This document shows, in pieces, positions 1-8,237 of a stretch of 21,300 bases of DNA. Made by a program: the position numbers and the translations under genes. Positions within the stretch are counted from its first letter, which is position 1. Each line of letters opens with the position of its first letter. Source of the DNA: 2-02-FULL-38-15 sp964645555 (GTDB lineage: Bacteria; Patescibacteriota; Microgenomatia; Daviesbacterales; UBA10151); contig CAZYBP010000011.1 of assembly GCA_964645555.1 (NCBI GenBank), positions 1-21,300 of the forward strand, given 5' to 3'. The notes beneath the pieces were generated by a model that worked only from the letters and a program-made list of their open reading frames with translations, was not told the origin of the DNA and ran no database searches.

Positions 1-1
1 T

Positions 2-1207
2 ATTGTCTCAAGCTCTATGCAAATTGCCAGAAATCCTAACACCAAAATAAAAATTGTAGCTGGTTTCGGGGCGTTTGACGGAGAACCCTCAAATTGCTAC
101 GCAGGAAATGCTTTGCCTGCCTTAGAGATGGCAGAAAAAATTAGAGCCTTTTTTGAACAAAGACAAGCTGCAAATAAAAGAGGGCTTACCCATCCTCCGG
201 TTGTGGAATTAGTTTTTGCCCAAGAAGCAGGAATCCAAGCTAATTTTACCGACCAGGCAGAAGCGGTACGCGGAAAAATGGCCGGAAATATAGCTTTGGT
301 GGAAAAATTCACCAATGATTTATATCCTAAAGTTCCAGTTGTTTTTAATAGAGACATTCCCTGGCAAAATCTCACTCCGGAAACCTTAGCCGTAATCAGA
401 TATTATGCCAATCTAATAACAAATTCTCCTTCTGCCTCTATTAAAGAGACCTTAGCTGATCTGGTTGCATCTGGCCATACCAAAGGCACCACCAGTTCTA
501 CCGAAGAAACAGCTGCGCAATATTCCGGTATTCACCCTTTTGTATGGGGGCTAAAACCTGAATATGTACCTACTCAATATCTATTTAAAGAAGTCCCAGC
601 TGATATTGTTATTAGAGTTGGGCCCAGAACTGAGGCTAAATTTGATGCGATGATTATGACTATTCAAAGAACAGAAAGTAAAGAAGGTTTTATTGACCAT
701 GTTTTACAACAGGGCCTGACGCCGAAAGTTGCAGAACAAATAGTTAATTCAGCCGAAAGTTTTCAGCCAGACCAAACACCTACAATGATACTGGAAACCG
801 GTCGCATAGGGGAACATGGCCCTACCTATTTTTCCTACTCTTACGATTTACCAGCCGATCACCCTCTTGAGCATAGTTTGAAGAGTCTACAGGCAAAGAT
901 GGACCAAGTTGAATATCAACTTGACAATGGCGGAAACTTATCCAAGGCAGATCTTTTGTCATTAACTACCATGAGAACTGTATTAACTGCTNNNNNNNNN
1001 NCTAGGGCATGGAAGACTCGTTACAATACAAGTAGGCTTGATGACCAAGCAGTACAAGCTCTCTGGGAAACCTCTTTTGGGGATCCAAACAGGTTTAAGA
1101 AACTTATGCAAGCTACATTAAACGGGCCTACTTTAGGGGAATTCTTGTCGATGCCCGAGCGCACGCCTTTAGTTGATATCACCCATGCCAACGGAACAGC
1201 AATTTGA
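2..1207 (+). CDS. Unknown-family protein, paralogue 1 (5' partial, crosses a scaffold gap)
   Basis: The reading frame is open to the window edge, so the true start is probably upstream; the first visible ATG is at 17 and gives 396 residues. I do not recognise the family, but the protein aligns by eye with the gene at 11347. Shared features (numbered from the ATG at 17) are a strand followed by PSNCYAGNALPAL (24-36), a helix ending in LYPKV then VVFNRDIPW (102-116), YSGIHPFVWGL (169-179), GPTY (268-271) and a C-terminal PTLGEFL (about 371-377). The N-terminal strand/helix pattern recalls class I aminoacyl-tRNA-synthetase-like or cyclodipeptide-synthase-like (HUP) folds, but no true HIGH or KMSKS motif is seen, so this is only a fold guess. 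Ten Ns at 992-1001 lie inside the gene; the frame continues plausibly after them, but the real gap length is unknown. The TGA stop overlaps the -35 box of the next promoter. Confidence 0.8.
   Translation: MVSSSMQIARNPNTKIKIVAGFGAFDGEPSNCYAGNALPALEMAEKIRAFFEQRQAANKRGLTHPPVVELVFAQEAGIQANFTDQAEAVRGKMAGNIALVEKFTNDLYPKVPVVFNRDIPWQNLTPETLAVIRYYANLITNSPSASIKETLADLVASGHTKGTTSSTEETAAQYSGIHPFVWGLKPEYVPTQYLFKEVPADIVIRVGPRTEAKFDAMIMTIQRTESKEGFIDHVLQQGLTPKVAEQIVNSAESFQPDQTPTMILETGRIGEHGPTYFSYSYDLPADHPLEHSLKSLQAKMDQVEYQLDNGGNLSKADLLSLTTMRTVLTAXXXXRAWKTRYNTSRLDDQAVQALWETSFGDPNRFKKLMQATLNGPTLGEFLSMPERTPLVDITHANGTAI
992..1001. other. Scaffold gap of ten Ns
   Basis: Ten consecutive Ns interrupt the first gene. 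A run of exactly ten is typical of a scaffolder's placeholder, so the distance across it should not be trusted. The downstream frame retains the family's C-terminal PTLGEFL motif, so both sides probably belong to one gene. Confidence 0.95.
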
Positions 1208-1233
1208 CAAAGTAAGTAAGCTCATAATATACT
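1204..1233 (+). promoter_or_regulatory. Promoter of the Ile-attenuated operon
   Basis: TTGACA (1204-1209), an 18-base spacer and TATACT (1228-1233) match a sigma70-type promoter. The TGA stop of the preceding gene (1205-1207) lies inside the -35 box. The predicted transcription start is near 1240, almost on the leader ATG at 1242. Confidence 0.75.
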
Positions 1234-1241
1234 TAACCTTT

Positions 1242-1316
1242 ATGCAAAACAGTTTAGAAAATTTAATTTGCCTACAAGAAGTTATTATTATTACCCATAA
1301 AGGGAGGGTTTCTTAG
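1242..1316 (+). CDS. Ile-rich attenuator leader peptide 1
   Basis: This 24-codon ORF starts 8 bases after the -10 box, so its mRNA is predicted to be leaderless or nearly so. It has no Shine-Dalgarno sequence. The peptide contains LICLQEVIIITHKGRVS near its end; three consecutive ATT codons (1284-1292) follow GTT, with a further ATT at 1266. The GGG AGG codons near the end are segment A of the attenuator, nine bases after the last ATT. The stop TAG (1314-1316) lies in the 5' arm of the inner hairpin. This is the layout of classic amino-acid leader peptides such as those of ilv or his operons. Three other leaders in the window share length, position and architecture. Confidence 0.85.
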   Translation: MQNSLENLICLQEVIIITHKGRVS

Positions 1317-1364
1317 GCTTAAAACCTAAAGAAAGGCAAACCTCCCCAAAAGGGAGGTTTTTTT
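1302..1364 (+). promoter_or_regulatory. Ribosome-mediated attenuator 1 (isoleucine)
   Basis: Segment A GGGAGG (1302-1307) can pair with B CCTCCC (1341-1346), enclosing a hairpin of TTTCTTAGG (1309-1317) with CCTAA-A-GAAA (1325-1334). B can instead pair with C GGGAGG (1352-1357) to form a terminator. C is also the Shine-Dalgarno of the ATG at 1365. A ribosome reaching the leader stop would cover A and allow the terminator; one stalled at the Ile codons would leave A free to pair with B. Predicted outcome: on when Ile-tRNA is scarce, at both transcription and translation. Confidence 0.85.
1338..1364 (+). terminator. Conditional intrinsic terminator of attenuator 1
   Basis: AAACCTCCC (1338-1346) pairs with GGGAGGTTT (1352-1360) across a CAAAA loop, followed by T-run 1358-1364. 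The ATG of the next gene follows immediately. Confidence 0.85.
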
Positions 1365-4247
1365 ATGACCAAAACCATTGAGCGTAAGTATAAACCATTA
1401 TCAAAAAGTCCAGAAGTCAACGAGCTTAATGTTAGAACAGAATTTCGAACACAAACAATTGACACTACAGCTAATAAAATATGGGAGGCTCTAGCCCAAA
1501 GAGATAATTCTCTAAACTTGGAAAGCCCCAAACCGCTACAAGCTTACACCAGAAGTGGCGAATTTAAACCCGTAACAGATTTGAGGGAGAAATTTTTGCA
1601 GGAAAGTACTGCTGTAATTCACGAGGCAACAGCTGCCGTACCCGAAGGTGAACTGCAATTTATGACTCAGATCGTTCCCAAATTGGCCTCTGCACTTGTA
1701 CTTGACAGCAGACATATTAAGCAAATGTATGAACAAGATTTGGTATCAGTAACTAAGGCAGCTGTAGATATGTATATGCATCCAGACCTTATTCCTTATA
1801 CCACTTTGGTTGTAGCATATGGCGGATCCCCAGATGTTGGCTCCAGAGTACCTGCGTATATTGTTTCCCGCTTGCAAATCATGGAAGGAGTCAGAAACAC
1901 CTTTGGCTCTTATGGAAATTGGGCCCTTCATCATGAACTTTTTGAAAGGCTGGAAACACAAGTTGAATACACAGAGGATGAGATGGAAATGCAGCGAAGA
2001 GTGGATGAACTGCAAAGAACAAGAAATAATTTGGACAATTGGGTCAGAGCCCAAATCGAGAAAGCTGCAGGGGTTCAAACAACAGCCGACGAGACTACAG
2101 AGGAAACCGATTTAAGGACTTGGGAAAATAGAGATTATTTGGAGGAAATTCTTTCTCCGAAGTATACAACTTTTGAACAAGTTAGACCAATTCTGATTGC
2201 TGCTTGGAAGCGTTTTGGACAAACATTAGACATGGAACAGCTAAAACAAAAATATCATTTTACGGATGAGATACCTACATTAGTAATTTTAAATGGAGCC
2301 AATGCTGCAATCGAAATTTCTGGAATGGATAAAGAAAAAGTTCTTTCAAGTAGGGATACTACTCAACGACTATTAAAAGCCTATATTGATCGATTCCATC
2401 CAAAACTTGCTGGCTCGGTACTTTTTCAAAATGATCTACCCCCAAGTCAATATGACTACAATACTGTGATGCAGACTTTGTACGGCATCACACTTATCCA
2501 AGCTTCAGCAGATGGAATAGCAGCAGAACAGAAAACTGCCAAATTCGCAGAACATCACTTATCAATTGATAGAAAACATGCAAGTCCTTTACCTCCACAG
2601 TTTAGTAACTTGCCTACACACGTTTTATACAACGCTCTGCACAGAGGTTTCTTTGGAGACCCATATTTAGGTAGACCTTGGTATGAAGTTATGCCCCCTA
2701 CTAACGTAATGCAGCGCCTACCCTTTGTCCCTCGCGGAATAATTTGGGGACAAGGAGATGCAGAACTAGCATTTGGAGTTGGCCGGAAAATTATTGCCGA
2801 GGAAGCAAATCTTAGTCAGTATATACGCTGGTTGGAAACGAGAGCAACAGAAGCAAAATACGACTGGGCAACTATTGCGCAAACTATATCCCAACAAGCA
2901 ATATCAGAGTATCAGTCAAGTGAAGGAAAGAAAGATTTCCGTGCTTGTTTAGGAAAAGCAATGGGAGCCAACACTACTCCAGAGACAAAAAAGGCCTTCT
3001 CAGCTTTTCTTGGTTCAGAAGCTTTCAGGGAAGCAGCTGGTGATCCAGCAAAGATAGCTTTATGGCAAGCTTTTGTTGACGGTCTGAAAAACCAACAGCC
3101 ATCTGAACCAATAGAACAAATCCAAGACCTGATAAGACAACTTGCGGTTTACCAGAATAATATCCGGAAACTGACGGAAAAATCCAGCTTGGCAGTTGGC
3201 AGCGGACATGCTGACAAAATTGCCGAAGTTGTAACTGATGGTCATACTGCTTATGTAGCCAGCACCCAGTATAGACTCGAACAAGGGGTTACGGCTGGCT
3301 CAAATACGGCAGTCTATTACCGTCTAGAGGGAGTCGACAGTGATATTACAAAAGGTGAAACTCCCAAATTAGAAGATTACAATAGACCTTTATCTGAGGC
3401 ATTACAAAGACAAAGAAGGCTCACCGGAACTATGGCTGTTACTAAAAAGCTATTACAAGGTACAATTCCTGTGTGCAGTGAATCCACTCCTGAAGACGGT
3501 ACCCAACAACTATTAGCTTTACAAAACCAGTGGGCAGAAGAGGATGCCCAGTTGTCGAAAGAATTTCAATCCGCAATAACAGGACTAAGCGGCAAGCCAA
3601 ATTCAAATAATAGATTAGATGCGCTAAGACAAAAACAAATAACCAGGCTTACTGCTCGAGCTGAAGCATTAGCTTCTCTTTCGATGCCAGCTCCAATCGT
3701 AGATCCAAACTTGACGGCAGCTTGGATAAATGAAGACAGCAAAGCTTTTGATGTCTTATTAAGGCAAGTCGATGATATGGAGGTTGAAGGTGGTAGCTTA
3801 GATGCAATAAAAGAGGCTATTGTAAACCGCACGAAATCACTATATGAAGCCAGACTAACAACACTTCAACACCTTACTGGCAAATCAATAGATGATTTGG
3901 CACAACTCGCAGGTAAGAGCATAGGACGAGCTTTTGTTAAAGCACAAGGTGATCTTGGTCGAAATTTAAGGATAGACGTAAACAGAATGGAGGCTGCTAA
4001 AACGGACCTAACTATAATTTTAGAAGATATTGTTCATACCAGAAGGCTTGGATCAGTTGATACTAGAACTTTGGCTGTTGCAACTGATGAGTATGCTGCA
4101 TTGATACTCAATGTATTTTCCCAACATCAAAGCAGCAACGGACATACACATGTTTCTGATTTGACACCCTTAGTAACCAGTAGTGAAACCTATTTAGATT
4201 CTGTTTATAGAAATGGTCATCAATCTAAAAATGGATCTGCTCTATAA
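1365..4247 (+). CDS. Unknown-family large protein, paralogue 2 (Ile-attenuated)
   Basis: This 960-residue protein is predicted cytosolic; I see no signal peptide or membrane segment. The start is fixed by GGGAGG (1352-1357), seven bases before the ATG. I do not recognise its function. It appears to share the family core, expanded: TLVVAYGGSPDVGSRVPAY (147-165) is a strand followed by the family's PAY/PAI-like helix start; a roughly 140-residue helical insertion follows; then TLVILN (305-310), RFHPKL (343-348) with FQNDLPP (354-360), and LYNALHRGFFG (421-431). The C-terminal half looks largely alpha-helical, with no motif I know. An Ile-coded attenuator precedes it, and it heads a tight operon with the ligase, racemase and M20 genes, which points to a role linked to isoleucine or branched-chain amino acid supply. 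The paralogy of this member is the weakest of the four. Confidence 0.8.
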   Translation: MTKTIERKYKPLSKSPEVNELNVRTEFRTQTIDTTANKIWEALAQRDNSLNLESPKPLQAYTRSGEFKPVTDLREKFLQESTAVIHEATAAVPEGELQFMTQIVPKLASALVLDSRHIKQMYEQDLVSVTKAAVDMYMHPDLIPYTTLVVAYGGSPDVGSRVPAYIVSRLQIMEGVRNTFGSYGNWALHHELFERLETQVEYTEDEMEMQRRVDELQRTRNNLDNWVRAQIEKAAGVQTTADETTEETDLRTWENRDYLEEILSPKYTTFEQVRPILIAAWKRFGQTLDMEQLKQKYHFTDEIPTLVILNGANAAIEISGMDKEKVLSSRDTTQRLLKAYIDRFHPKLAGSVLFQNDLPPSQYDYNTVMQTLYGITLIQASADGIAAEQKTAKFAEHHLSIDRKHASPLPPQFSNLPTHVLYNALHRGFFGDPYLGRPWYEVMPPTNVMQRLPFVPRGIIWGQGDAELAFGVGRKIIAEEANLSQYIRWLETRATEAKYDWATIAQTISQQAISEYQSSEGKKDFRACLGKAMGANTTPETKKAFSAFLGSEAFREAAGDPAKIALWQAFVDGLKNQQPSEPIEQIQDLIRQLAVYQNNIRKLTEKSSLAVGSGHADKIAEVVTDGHTAYVASTQYRLEQGVTAGSNTAVYYRLEGVDSDITKGETPKLEDYNRPLSEALQRQRRLTGTMAVTKKLLQGTIPVCSESTPEDGTQQLLALQNQWAEEDAQLSKEFQSAITGLSGKPNSNNRLDALRQKQITRLTARAEALASLSMPAPIVDPNLTAAWINEDSKAFDVLLRQVDDMEVEGGSLDAIKEAIVNRTKSLYEARLTTLQHLTGKSIDDLAQLAGKSIGRAFVKAQGDLGRNLRIDVNRMEAAKTDLTIILEDIVHTRRLGSVDTRTLAVATDEYAALILNVFSQHQSSNGHTHVSDLTPLVTSSETYLDSVYRNGHQSKNGSAL

Positions 4248-4259
4248 TAGGATAAAAGT

Positions 4260-5777
4260 ATGAAAAATATTAAAACATTTGGCGCAGAAATCGAAAAAGC
4301 AATAGCAAATATTAACACAGCTCAATCTCAATCAGCTTCACAACAATTTTTTAAAAAACTTAAACAAGCGGCTGCAAAAAGAGGTGTTAAAAATCATTAC
4401 CATTTTAGTGATATTCAACCGAGGACTATTCTCGGCGTTATCTCAGATGATTTGGGAGAGCAAGGATTGGACAATGGTTTTAATCTTTTAGAAACAGCGC
4501 TTCCCTACCAAACTTCCCTTTCGAACTTGTATCAAAAAATGCAGATTGATCTAAAAACAACTCAGGAGGCTTTACAAAAAGAAGGAGCAACTATCATTAA
4601 CCTATCTATACATCCTCTTGGTAAAAGGGACTCTAAAACTTACAAAAAGTTTGTTGCCCCCAAAGGTATTTATCAATATATTACTTACAGAGGCTGGGAT
4701 CATAGCGCTGGGATTGATGCCAAAGCCCAAAACAGCCCAACAACTGGGGTAGATATTTATCAAGCAGCAGATGCAGTTTCAGCAATCATAGGCTGTGGTG
4801 CCGCGTTAATTGCTCTTTTTGGCAATAGTCCTTTTGAAGAAGGTAAAAAATCAAAATACAAAGAAGTCAGACTTACCATGTGGGATAGGATGATGGGAAA
4901 TTCAAAATCAAAAGGTGATTGGATAACATCAAAATTCCCCCCGAAAAGATTTAGAAATTTAGCTGATTATTTTAACTGGATGTTTGGTAAAGGTACCCAA
5001 ATACATTTTGTGTTTGCTAGAGGTAATAACCATAGTGGATATAAAAGCATTAGAGACCAGATACTTATTCCTCAAGGAAAATTGTCTGTTTTGGATTATC
5101 TGTCAAAAGAATCTTGGCCGGCTTACTGGTTTAAAGAAATTCAAAAGGTAAATCCTAACATTGAGATAATTACACCGAATATTTCCGATCTGGAAGTTCT
5201 TCAGTTTACCCAATTTGCCGGTGCCAGAATTAGATTTAAACTAAAAGATCATGATAATTTCCCTATAAAAGAGTTTTTGGATGCTTGTAAAAAAGGTACT
5301 AATGATGTTGAAAAAATACTGAGTAATTTTTCAGAATATTTTTACATAGAAGGTAGAGATCCAGGAGCAAATTTTCCTGACCAAGAAATCCAAACCGCAG
5401 GCAATCAAACCGCCCAATCAGTGATTGTATCTCCTGCTGCTTTACAAGCTGGCTTAATTAATAATTTAAACAAGGTAACCGAATTTATTGATAGCTATCC
5501 TTGGAAAACTCTGGAAATCTTAAGGGAAGCTGCAATAAAGAATGGTTTACAAGGAAATGTGGGTAAGGTAAAGGTTATGGATTTTACAAAAAAAGTACTT
5601 AATTTGGCTGCAGAAGGTTTATCAAAAAATGAACAATGGATGCTAGAATATCCAAGATGGGTTTTAAAGACGAAACAAAATGGAGCTGATAGAGCAATTA
5701 AATTTGTAGAAAATTATAAAGGCAGTTTCAGAAACGCCTTAAAAGAATTAGTCCAATCAAGACAAATAATTTTATAA
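4260..5777 (+). CDS. Glutamate-cysteine ligase superfamily (GCS2-like) amide ligase
   Basis: The 505-residue protein carries features I associate with ATP-dependent glutamate-cysteine ligases and related carboxylate-amine ligases: an N-terminal FGAEIEK (7-13), NGFNLLETALP (72-82) in the position of the substrate/metal strand, ALFGNSPFEEGK (185-196) followed by RLTMWDRM (204-211), and YIEGRDPGANFP (362-373), which resembles the family's R-x-x-D substrate region. GCS enzymes make a gamma-glutamyl amide bond; the actual acceptor here is unknown. The start has AGGA (4249-4252) seven bases upstream and lies 12 bases after the 960-aa gene, so it is in the Ile-attenuated operon. No glutathione synthetase gene is seen nearby, so classical glutathione synthesis is not supported. 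It may make a gamma-glutamyl or other acyl-amino acid for the racemase and peptidase that follow. Confidence 0.65.
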   Translation: MKNIKTFGAEIEKAIANINTAQSQSASQQFFKKLKQAAAKRGVKNHYHFSDIQPRTILGVISDDLGEQGLDNGFNLLETALPYQTSLSNLYQKMQIDLKTTQEALQKEGATIINLSIHPLGKRDSKTYKKFVAPKGIYQYITYRGWDHSAGIDAKAQNSPTTGVDIYQAADAVSAIIGCGAALIALFGNSPFEEGKKSKYKEVRLTMWDRMMGNSKSKGDWITSKFPPKRFRNLADYFNWMFGKGTQIHFVFARGNNHSGYKSIRDQILIPQGKLSVLDYLSKESWPAYWFKEIQKVNPNIEIITPNISDLEVLQFTQFAGARIRFKLKDHDNFPIKEFLDACKKGTNDVEKILSNFSEYFYIEGRDPGANFPDQEIQTAGNQTAQSVIVSPAALQAGLINNLNKVTEFIDSYPWKTLEILREAAIKNGLQGNVGKVKVMDFTKKVLNLAAEGLSKNEQWMLEYPRWVLKTKQNGADRAIKFVENYKGSFRNALKELVQSRQIIL

Positions 5778-5789
5778 TTTTTTATTTAT

Positions 5790-5939
5790 ATGAATATTGA
5801 AGGTTTTATAGTTAATGAGAAGCTTGTTAGTTTTCTTGCAGGTATAAATCAAATAGATGTAGAATCAAATGGGAAGAGAGTTTTGCAAAATTTTCTTTCT
5901 GAGCTTGTACAACCAGCACTTTCAAAGGATTATGTATGA
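5790..5939 (+). CDS. Possible 49-aa small protein, unknown
   Basis: An ATG at 5790 opens a 49-codon frame whose TGA overlaps the next gene's start (ATGA, 5936-5939), the usual sign of translational coupling. It begins MNIEGFIVNEKLVSFLAGI and looks like a small amphipathic helical protein. I see no known carrier-protein or precursor-peptide motif. There is no clear Shine-Dalgarno upstream, only an A/T-rich spacer after the ligase gene. If not a gene, the 158 bases between the two large genes have no other visible content. Confidence 0.45.
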   Translation: MNIEGFIVNEKLVSFLAGINQIDVESNGKRVLQNFLSELVQPALSKDYV

Positions 5940-7045
5940 AAATTAAAAAACTGACTATTTTAAAGGTTGAAATACCAATGATCACCTCATTTACCACAAG
6001 CTTTGGTACTGTTACCAGTAAACCTACAGTTATTGTCAAAGCTGAAAACGAAGACGGAATAGTTGGCTGGGGTGAATCAGCTGCCCTACCTTTTCCTTAT
6101 TACAAACCGGAAACTACAGATATTTGTATGTTAGTTTTGAAAAACTATGTTGCTCCTCTTGTCTTAAATAAAGAATTTAAAGATGTAGAAGAATTAATGA
6201 ATTTATTAGAACAGATTAAAGGAAACAATTTCTCTAAAACAGGCTTAGAGACTGCTATTTGGATGATAACTGCAACAAAAGAAAATAAGTCATTAAAGGA
6301 AACTTTAGGGGGGGTACAAGATAAAATAGCTGTTGGTGAAAGTATTGGTATTAAAGATTCCATTGAGGCAACTTTAGAGGAAGTATCTTTACGATTAGAT
6401 CAAGGCTTTAGAAGAACAAAAATTAAAATTAAACCAGGCTGGGACGTTGAACTGGTTAAAACCATCAGGGCAAAATTTGGCGATATTGATCTAATGGTAG
6501 ATGCTAATTCTTCTTATACTCTGGAAGATATTGATACCTTAAAACAACTTGATGAATTTAATCTCACGATGATGGAACAACCACTAGCTGATGATGACAT
6601 CGTGGACCATTCTATCTTACAGAAACAAATTAAAACTCCTGTTTGTTTGGATGAAAGCATCCATTCTATTGAAGATGCCAGACGAGCTATCTTTTTGGGA
6701 GCATGCAAAATAATAAATATCAAACCTGGCAGAGTGGGTGGTCTTTTGGAGAGTAAAAAAATCCATGACTTTTGCCAGAAAAATAATGTTGGCGTATGGT
6801 GTGGTGGAATGCTAGAAACAGGAATTGGTAGAGCATTCAATATTGCTGTTGCCAGCTTGCCAAACTATATTTATCCTGCCGATATGTCTCCTGTTAACTT
6901 TTTCTATGAAGATGATTTAGTAAGAAATAGCTTCGTAGTTGATAAAGAAGGTTATGTTAAAGTACCTGAAACTGTCGGTTTAGGGTTTGAAGTTGATGAA
7001 AGTAAAATTGAAAAATATACAAGTGAAAAAGTCACATTAGAATAA
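5936..7045 (+). CDS. Enolase-superfamily N-acylamino acid racemase / OSBS-type enzyme
   Basis: At 369 residues this matches the muconate-lactonizing subgroup of the enolase superfamily in full length. Visible catalytic features are the TKIKIK stretch (K162/K164), metal ligands D189 (VDAN), E214 (MMEQP) and D239 (CLDE), and the second lysine K263 (NIKPGRVGG). The VWCGGMLETGIGRA segment (287-300) is typical of the o-succinylbenzoate synthase/N-succinylamino acid racemase family. These enzymes racemise N-acylamino acids at the alpha carbon, or dehydrate SHCHC in menaquinone synthesis. No men genes are nearby and an M20 deacylase gene starts three bases downstream, so N-acylamino acid racemase is the better call. 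A dipeptide epimerase remains possible. The start overlaps the stop of the 49-aa ORF (ATGA). Confidence 0.85.
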   Translation: MKIKKLTILKVEIPMITSFTTSFGTVTSKPTVIVKAENEDGIVGWGESAALPFPYYKPETTDICMLVLKNYVAPLVLNKEFKDVEELMNLLEQIKGNNFSKTGLETAIWMITATKENKSLKETLGGVQDKIAVGESIGIKDSIEATLEEVSLRLDQGFRRTKIKIKPGWDVELVKTIRAKFGDIDLMVDANSSYTLEDIDTLKQLDEFNLTMMEQPLADDDIVDHSILQKQIKTPVCLDESIHSIEDARRAIFLGACKIINIKPGRVGGLLESKKIHDFCQKNNVGVWCGGMLETGIGRAFNIAVASLPNYIYPADMSPVNFFYEDDLVRNSFVVDKEGYVKVPETVGLGFEVDESKIEKYTSEKVTLE

Positions 7046-7048
7046 GTT

Positions 7049-8119
7049 ATGAATCAAGTCCTTAAACTAGCCGAGAAATTGATTTCCATATCTTCGGTTT
7101 CACATAATCCAAAAGCTCTTGAAGAAACTTTGGATATTTGCAAAAAAGAATTATTAGGATTTAATTTTAAGGAGTTTGAAAAAAACAACATAAAAAGCCT
7201 TCTCTTTTACAATACTGCTACTCTACCGGAAAAGTTTAAATTAATTCTCAATGGCCATTTAGATATTGTTGAAGGTAAAGGTAATCAATTTAAACCATCA
7301 AAAGAAAATAACAAACTTTATGGCAGAGGCGCTTATGACATGAAGACAGCAGCAGCTGCAATGGTATTACTTTTTAAGGAATTGGCAAATAAAGTTAGCT
7401 ATCCCTTAGGACTCCAACTAGTAACTGATGAGGAAGTAGGTGGATTTAATGGTACTAAATACCAAGTTGAACAAGGAATCAGAGCCGACTTTATTATTGC
7501 TGGAGAAAACACTGATTTAAAAATTAACCATAGATCAAAAGGAATTATCTGGTTAAAGATAACAACAAAAGGTAAATCAGCTCATGGTGCTTACCCTTGG
7601 CTAGGAGAAAATGCTATTTGGAAAATGCAAAAAATACTTTCTAAATTAGAACAAATTTATCCAATACCCCAAAAGGAAGAATGGTGTACCACCGCAAATT
7701 TAGCAATGATTAACACTTCTAATAAAACTTACAATAAAGTGCCAGATGAATGTAGTGTTTCTTTAGACATAAGATTTATTCCAGAGGATAAAGAAAAAGT
7801 TATAGAAAACATTAAAAAAATAGTCGGAGAAGAGATAGAAATTGAAGTAATAGTAAAAGAACCTGAACATTCAACTGATGAAAACAATCAGTACATTAAA
7901 CAATTAGTAGATGCTGTAATGAAAACTACAGGAAAAGATACAGAGTTAGTTTATAAACACGGTGCATCAGATATTCGTCACTATAATTTGGTAGGTTGTG
8001 ACGGTATAACTTTTGGACCCATAGGTGAAGGACACCATTCTGACAAAGAGTGGGTAGATATAAAAAGTGCTGAAGATTACTACAATATCTTAAAGGAATA
8101 CTTAAGTAATTTAAATTAA
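7049..8119 (+). CDS. M20-family metallopeptidase / N-acyl-amino acid deacylase
   Basis: This 356-residue protein has the M20 di-zinc site: GHLD (69-72), the bridging Asp in YGRGAYD (91-97), the general base pair in TDEEVGG (126-132), an acidic ligand in AGEN (151-154) and the late His in GEGHHSD (326-332). The middle of the protein, with KGKSAHGAYP, is the dimerisation/lid domain. The family includes succinyl-diaminopimelate desuccinylase, acetylornithine deacetylase and dipeptidases; sequence alone does not fix the substrate. It lies three bases after the racemase gene, with which it forms a natural pair: in Geobacillus, an N-succinylamino acid racemase and an M20 L-desuccinylase together convert D- to L-amino acids. 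It is the last gene of the Ile-attenuated operon. Confidence 0.85.
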   Translation: MNQVLKLAEKLISISSVSHNPKALEETLDICKKELLGFNFKEFEKNNIKSLLFYNTATLPEKFKLILNGHLDIVEGKGNQFKPSKENNKLYGRGAYDMKTAAAAMVLLFKELANKVSYPLGLQLVTDEEVGGFNGTKYQVEQGIRADFIIAGENTDLKINHRSKGIIWLKITTKGKSAHGAYPWLGENAIWKMQKILSKLEQIYPIPQKEEWCTTANLAMINTSNKTYNKVPDECSVSLDIRFIPEDKEKVIENIKKIVGEEIEIEVIVKEPEHSTDENNQYIKQLVDAVMKTTGKDTELVYKHGASDIRHYNLVGCDGITFGPIGEGHHSDKEWVDIKSAEDYYNILKEYLSNLN

Positions 8120-8124
8120 CCGGC

Positions 8125-8153
8125 TTGCTAGTTTATTTTTATTGTAGTATGAT
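8125..8153 (+). promoter_or_regulatory. Promoter of the citramalate synthase unit
   Basis: TTGCTA (8125-8130), a 17-base spacer and TATGAT (8148-8153). The start is predicted near 8160, leaving about nine bases before the leader ATG at 8169. It begins five bases after the preceding gene. Confidence 0.65.
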
Positions 8154-8168
8154 CTTTTCGTCAGACCT

Positions 8169-8237
8169 ATGTTAAATAGCTTTATATCCGAAAATATTGC
8201 AATTATTATTAATCTCACTGATGGGAGGACTTGTTAG
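8169..8237 (+). CDS. Ile-rich attenuator leader peptide 2
   Basis: A 22-codon ORF with no Shine-Dalgarno sequence, close to the predicted transcript start. It contains five isoleucines, including three consecutive ATT codons (8202-8210) in NIAIIINLTDGRTC. The GGG AGG codons (8223-8228) are segment A, twelve bases after the last ATT, and the TAG stop (8235-8237) is inside the 5' arm of the inner hairpin. It resembles leader 1 (N-S near the start, III, then G-R near the end), so the two are probably duplicates. An Ile leader before an isoleucine-pathway enzyme is internally consistent. Confidence 0.87.
   Translation: MLNSFISENIAIIINLTDGRTC

Noticed and set aside
1240..1364. T-box riboswitches
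   Set aside because: The leader is too short (about 125 bases to the ATG) and lacks a specifier stem and a T-box-like sequence; the in-frame leader ORFs with codon runs explain specificity better.
3060..3284. Minus-strand open frames inside the 960-aa gene and other large genes
   Set aside because: They have no ribosome sites, no recognisable domains and lie opposite well-supported coding sequence.
4260..5777. Glutathione biosynthesis GshA
   Set aside because: No gshB or thiol genes are nearby and the substrate region is divergent; only the superfamily is called.
5936..7045. Menaquinone o-succinylbenzoate synthase (MenC)
   Set aside because: The family match is good but no other men genes are present, and the neighbour is an M20 deacylase.
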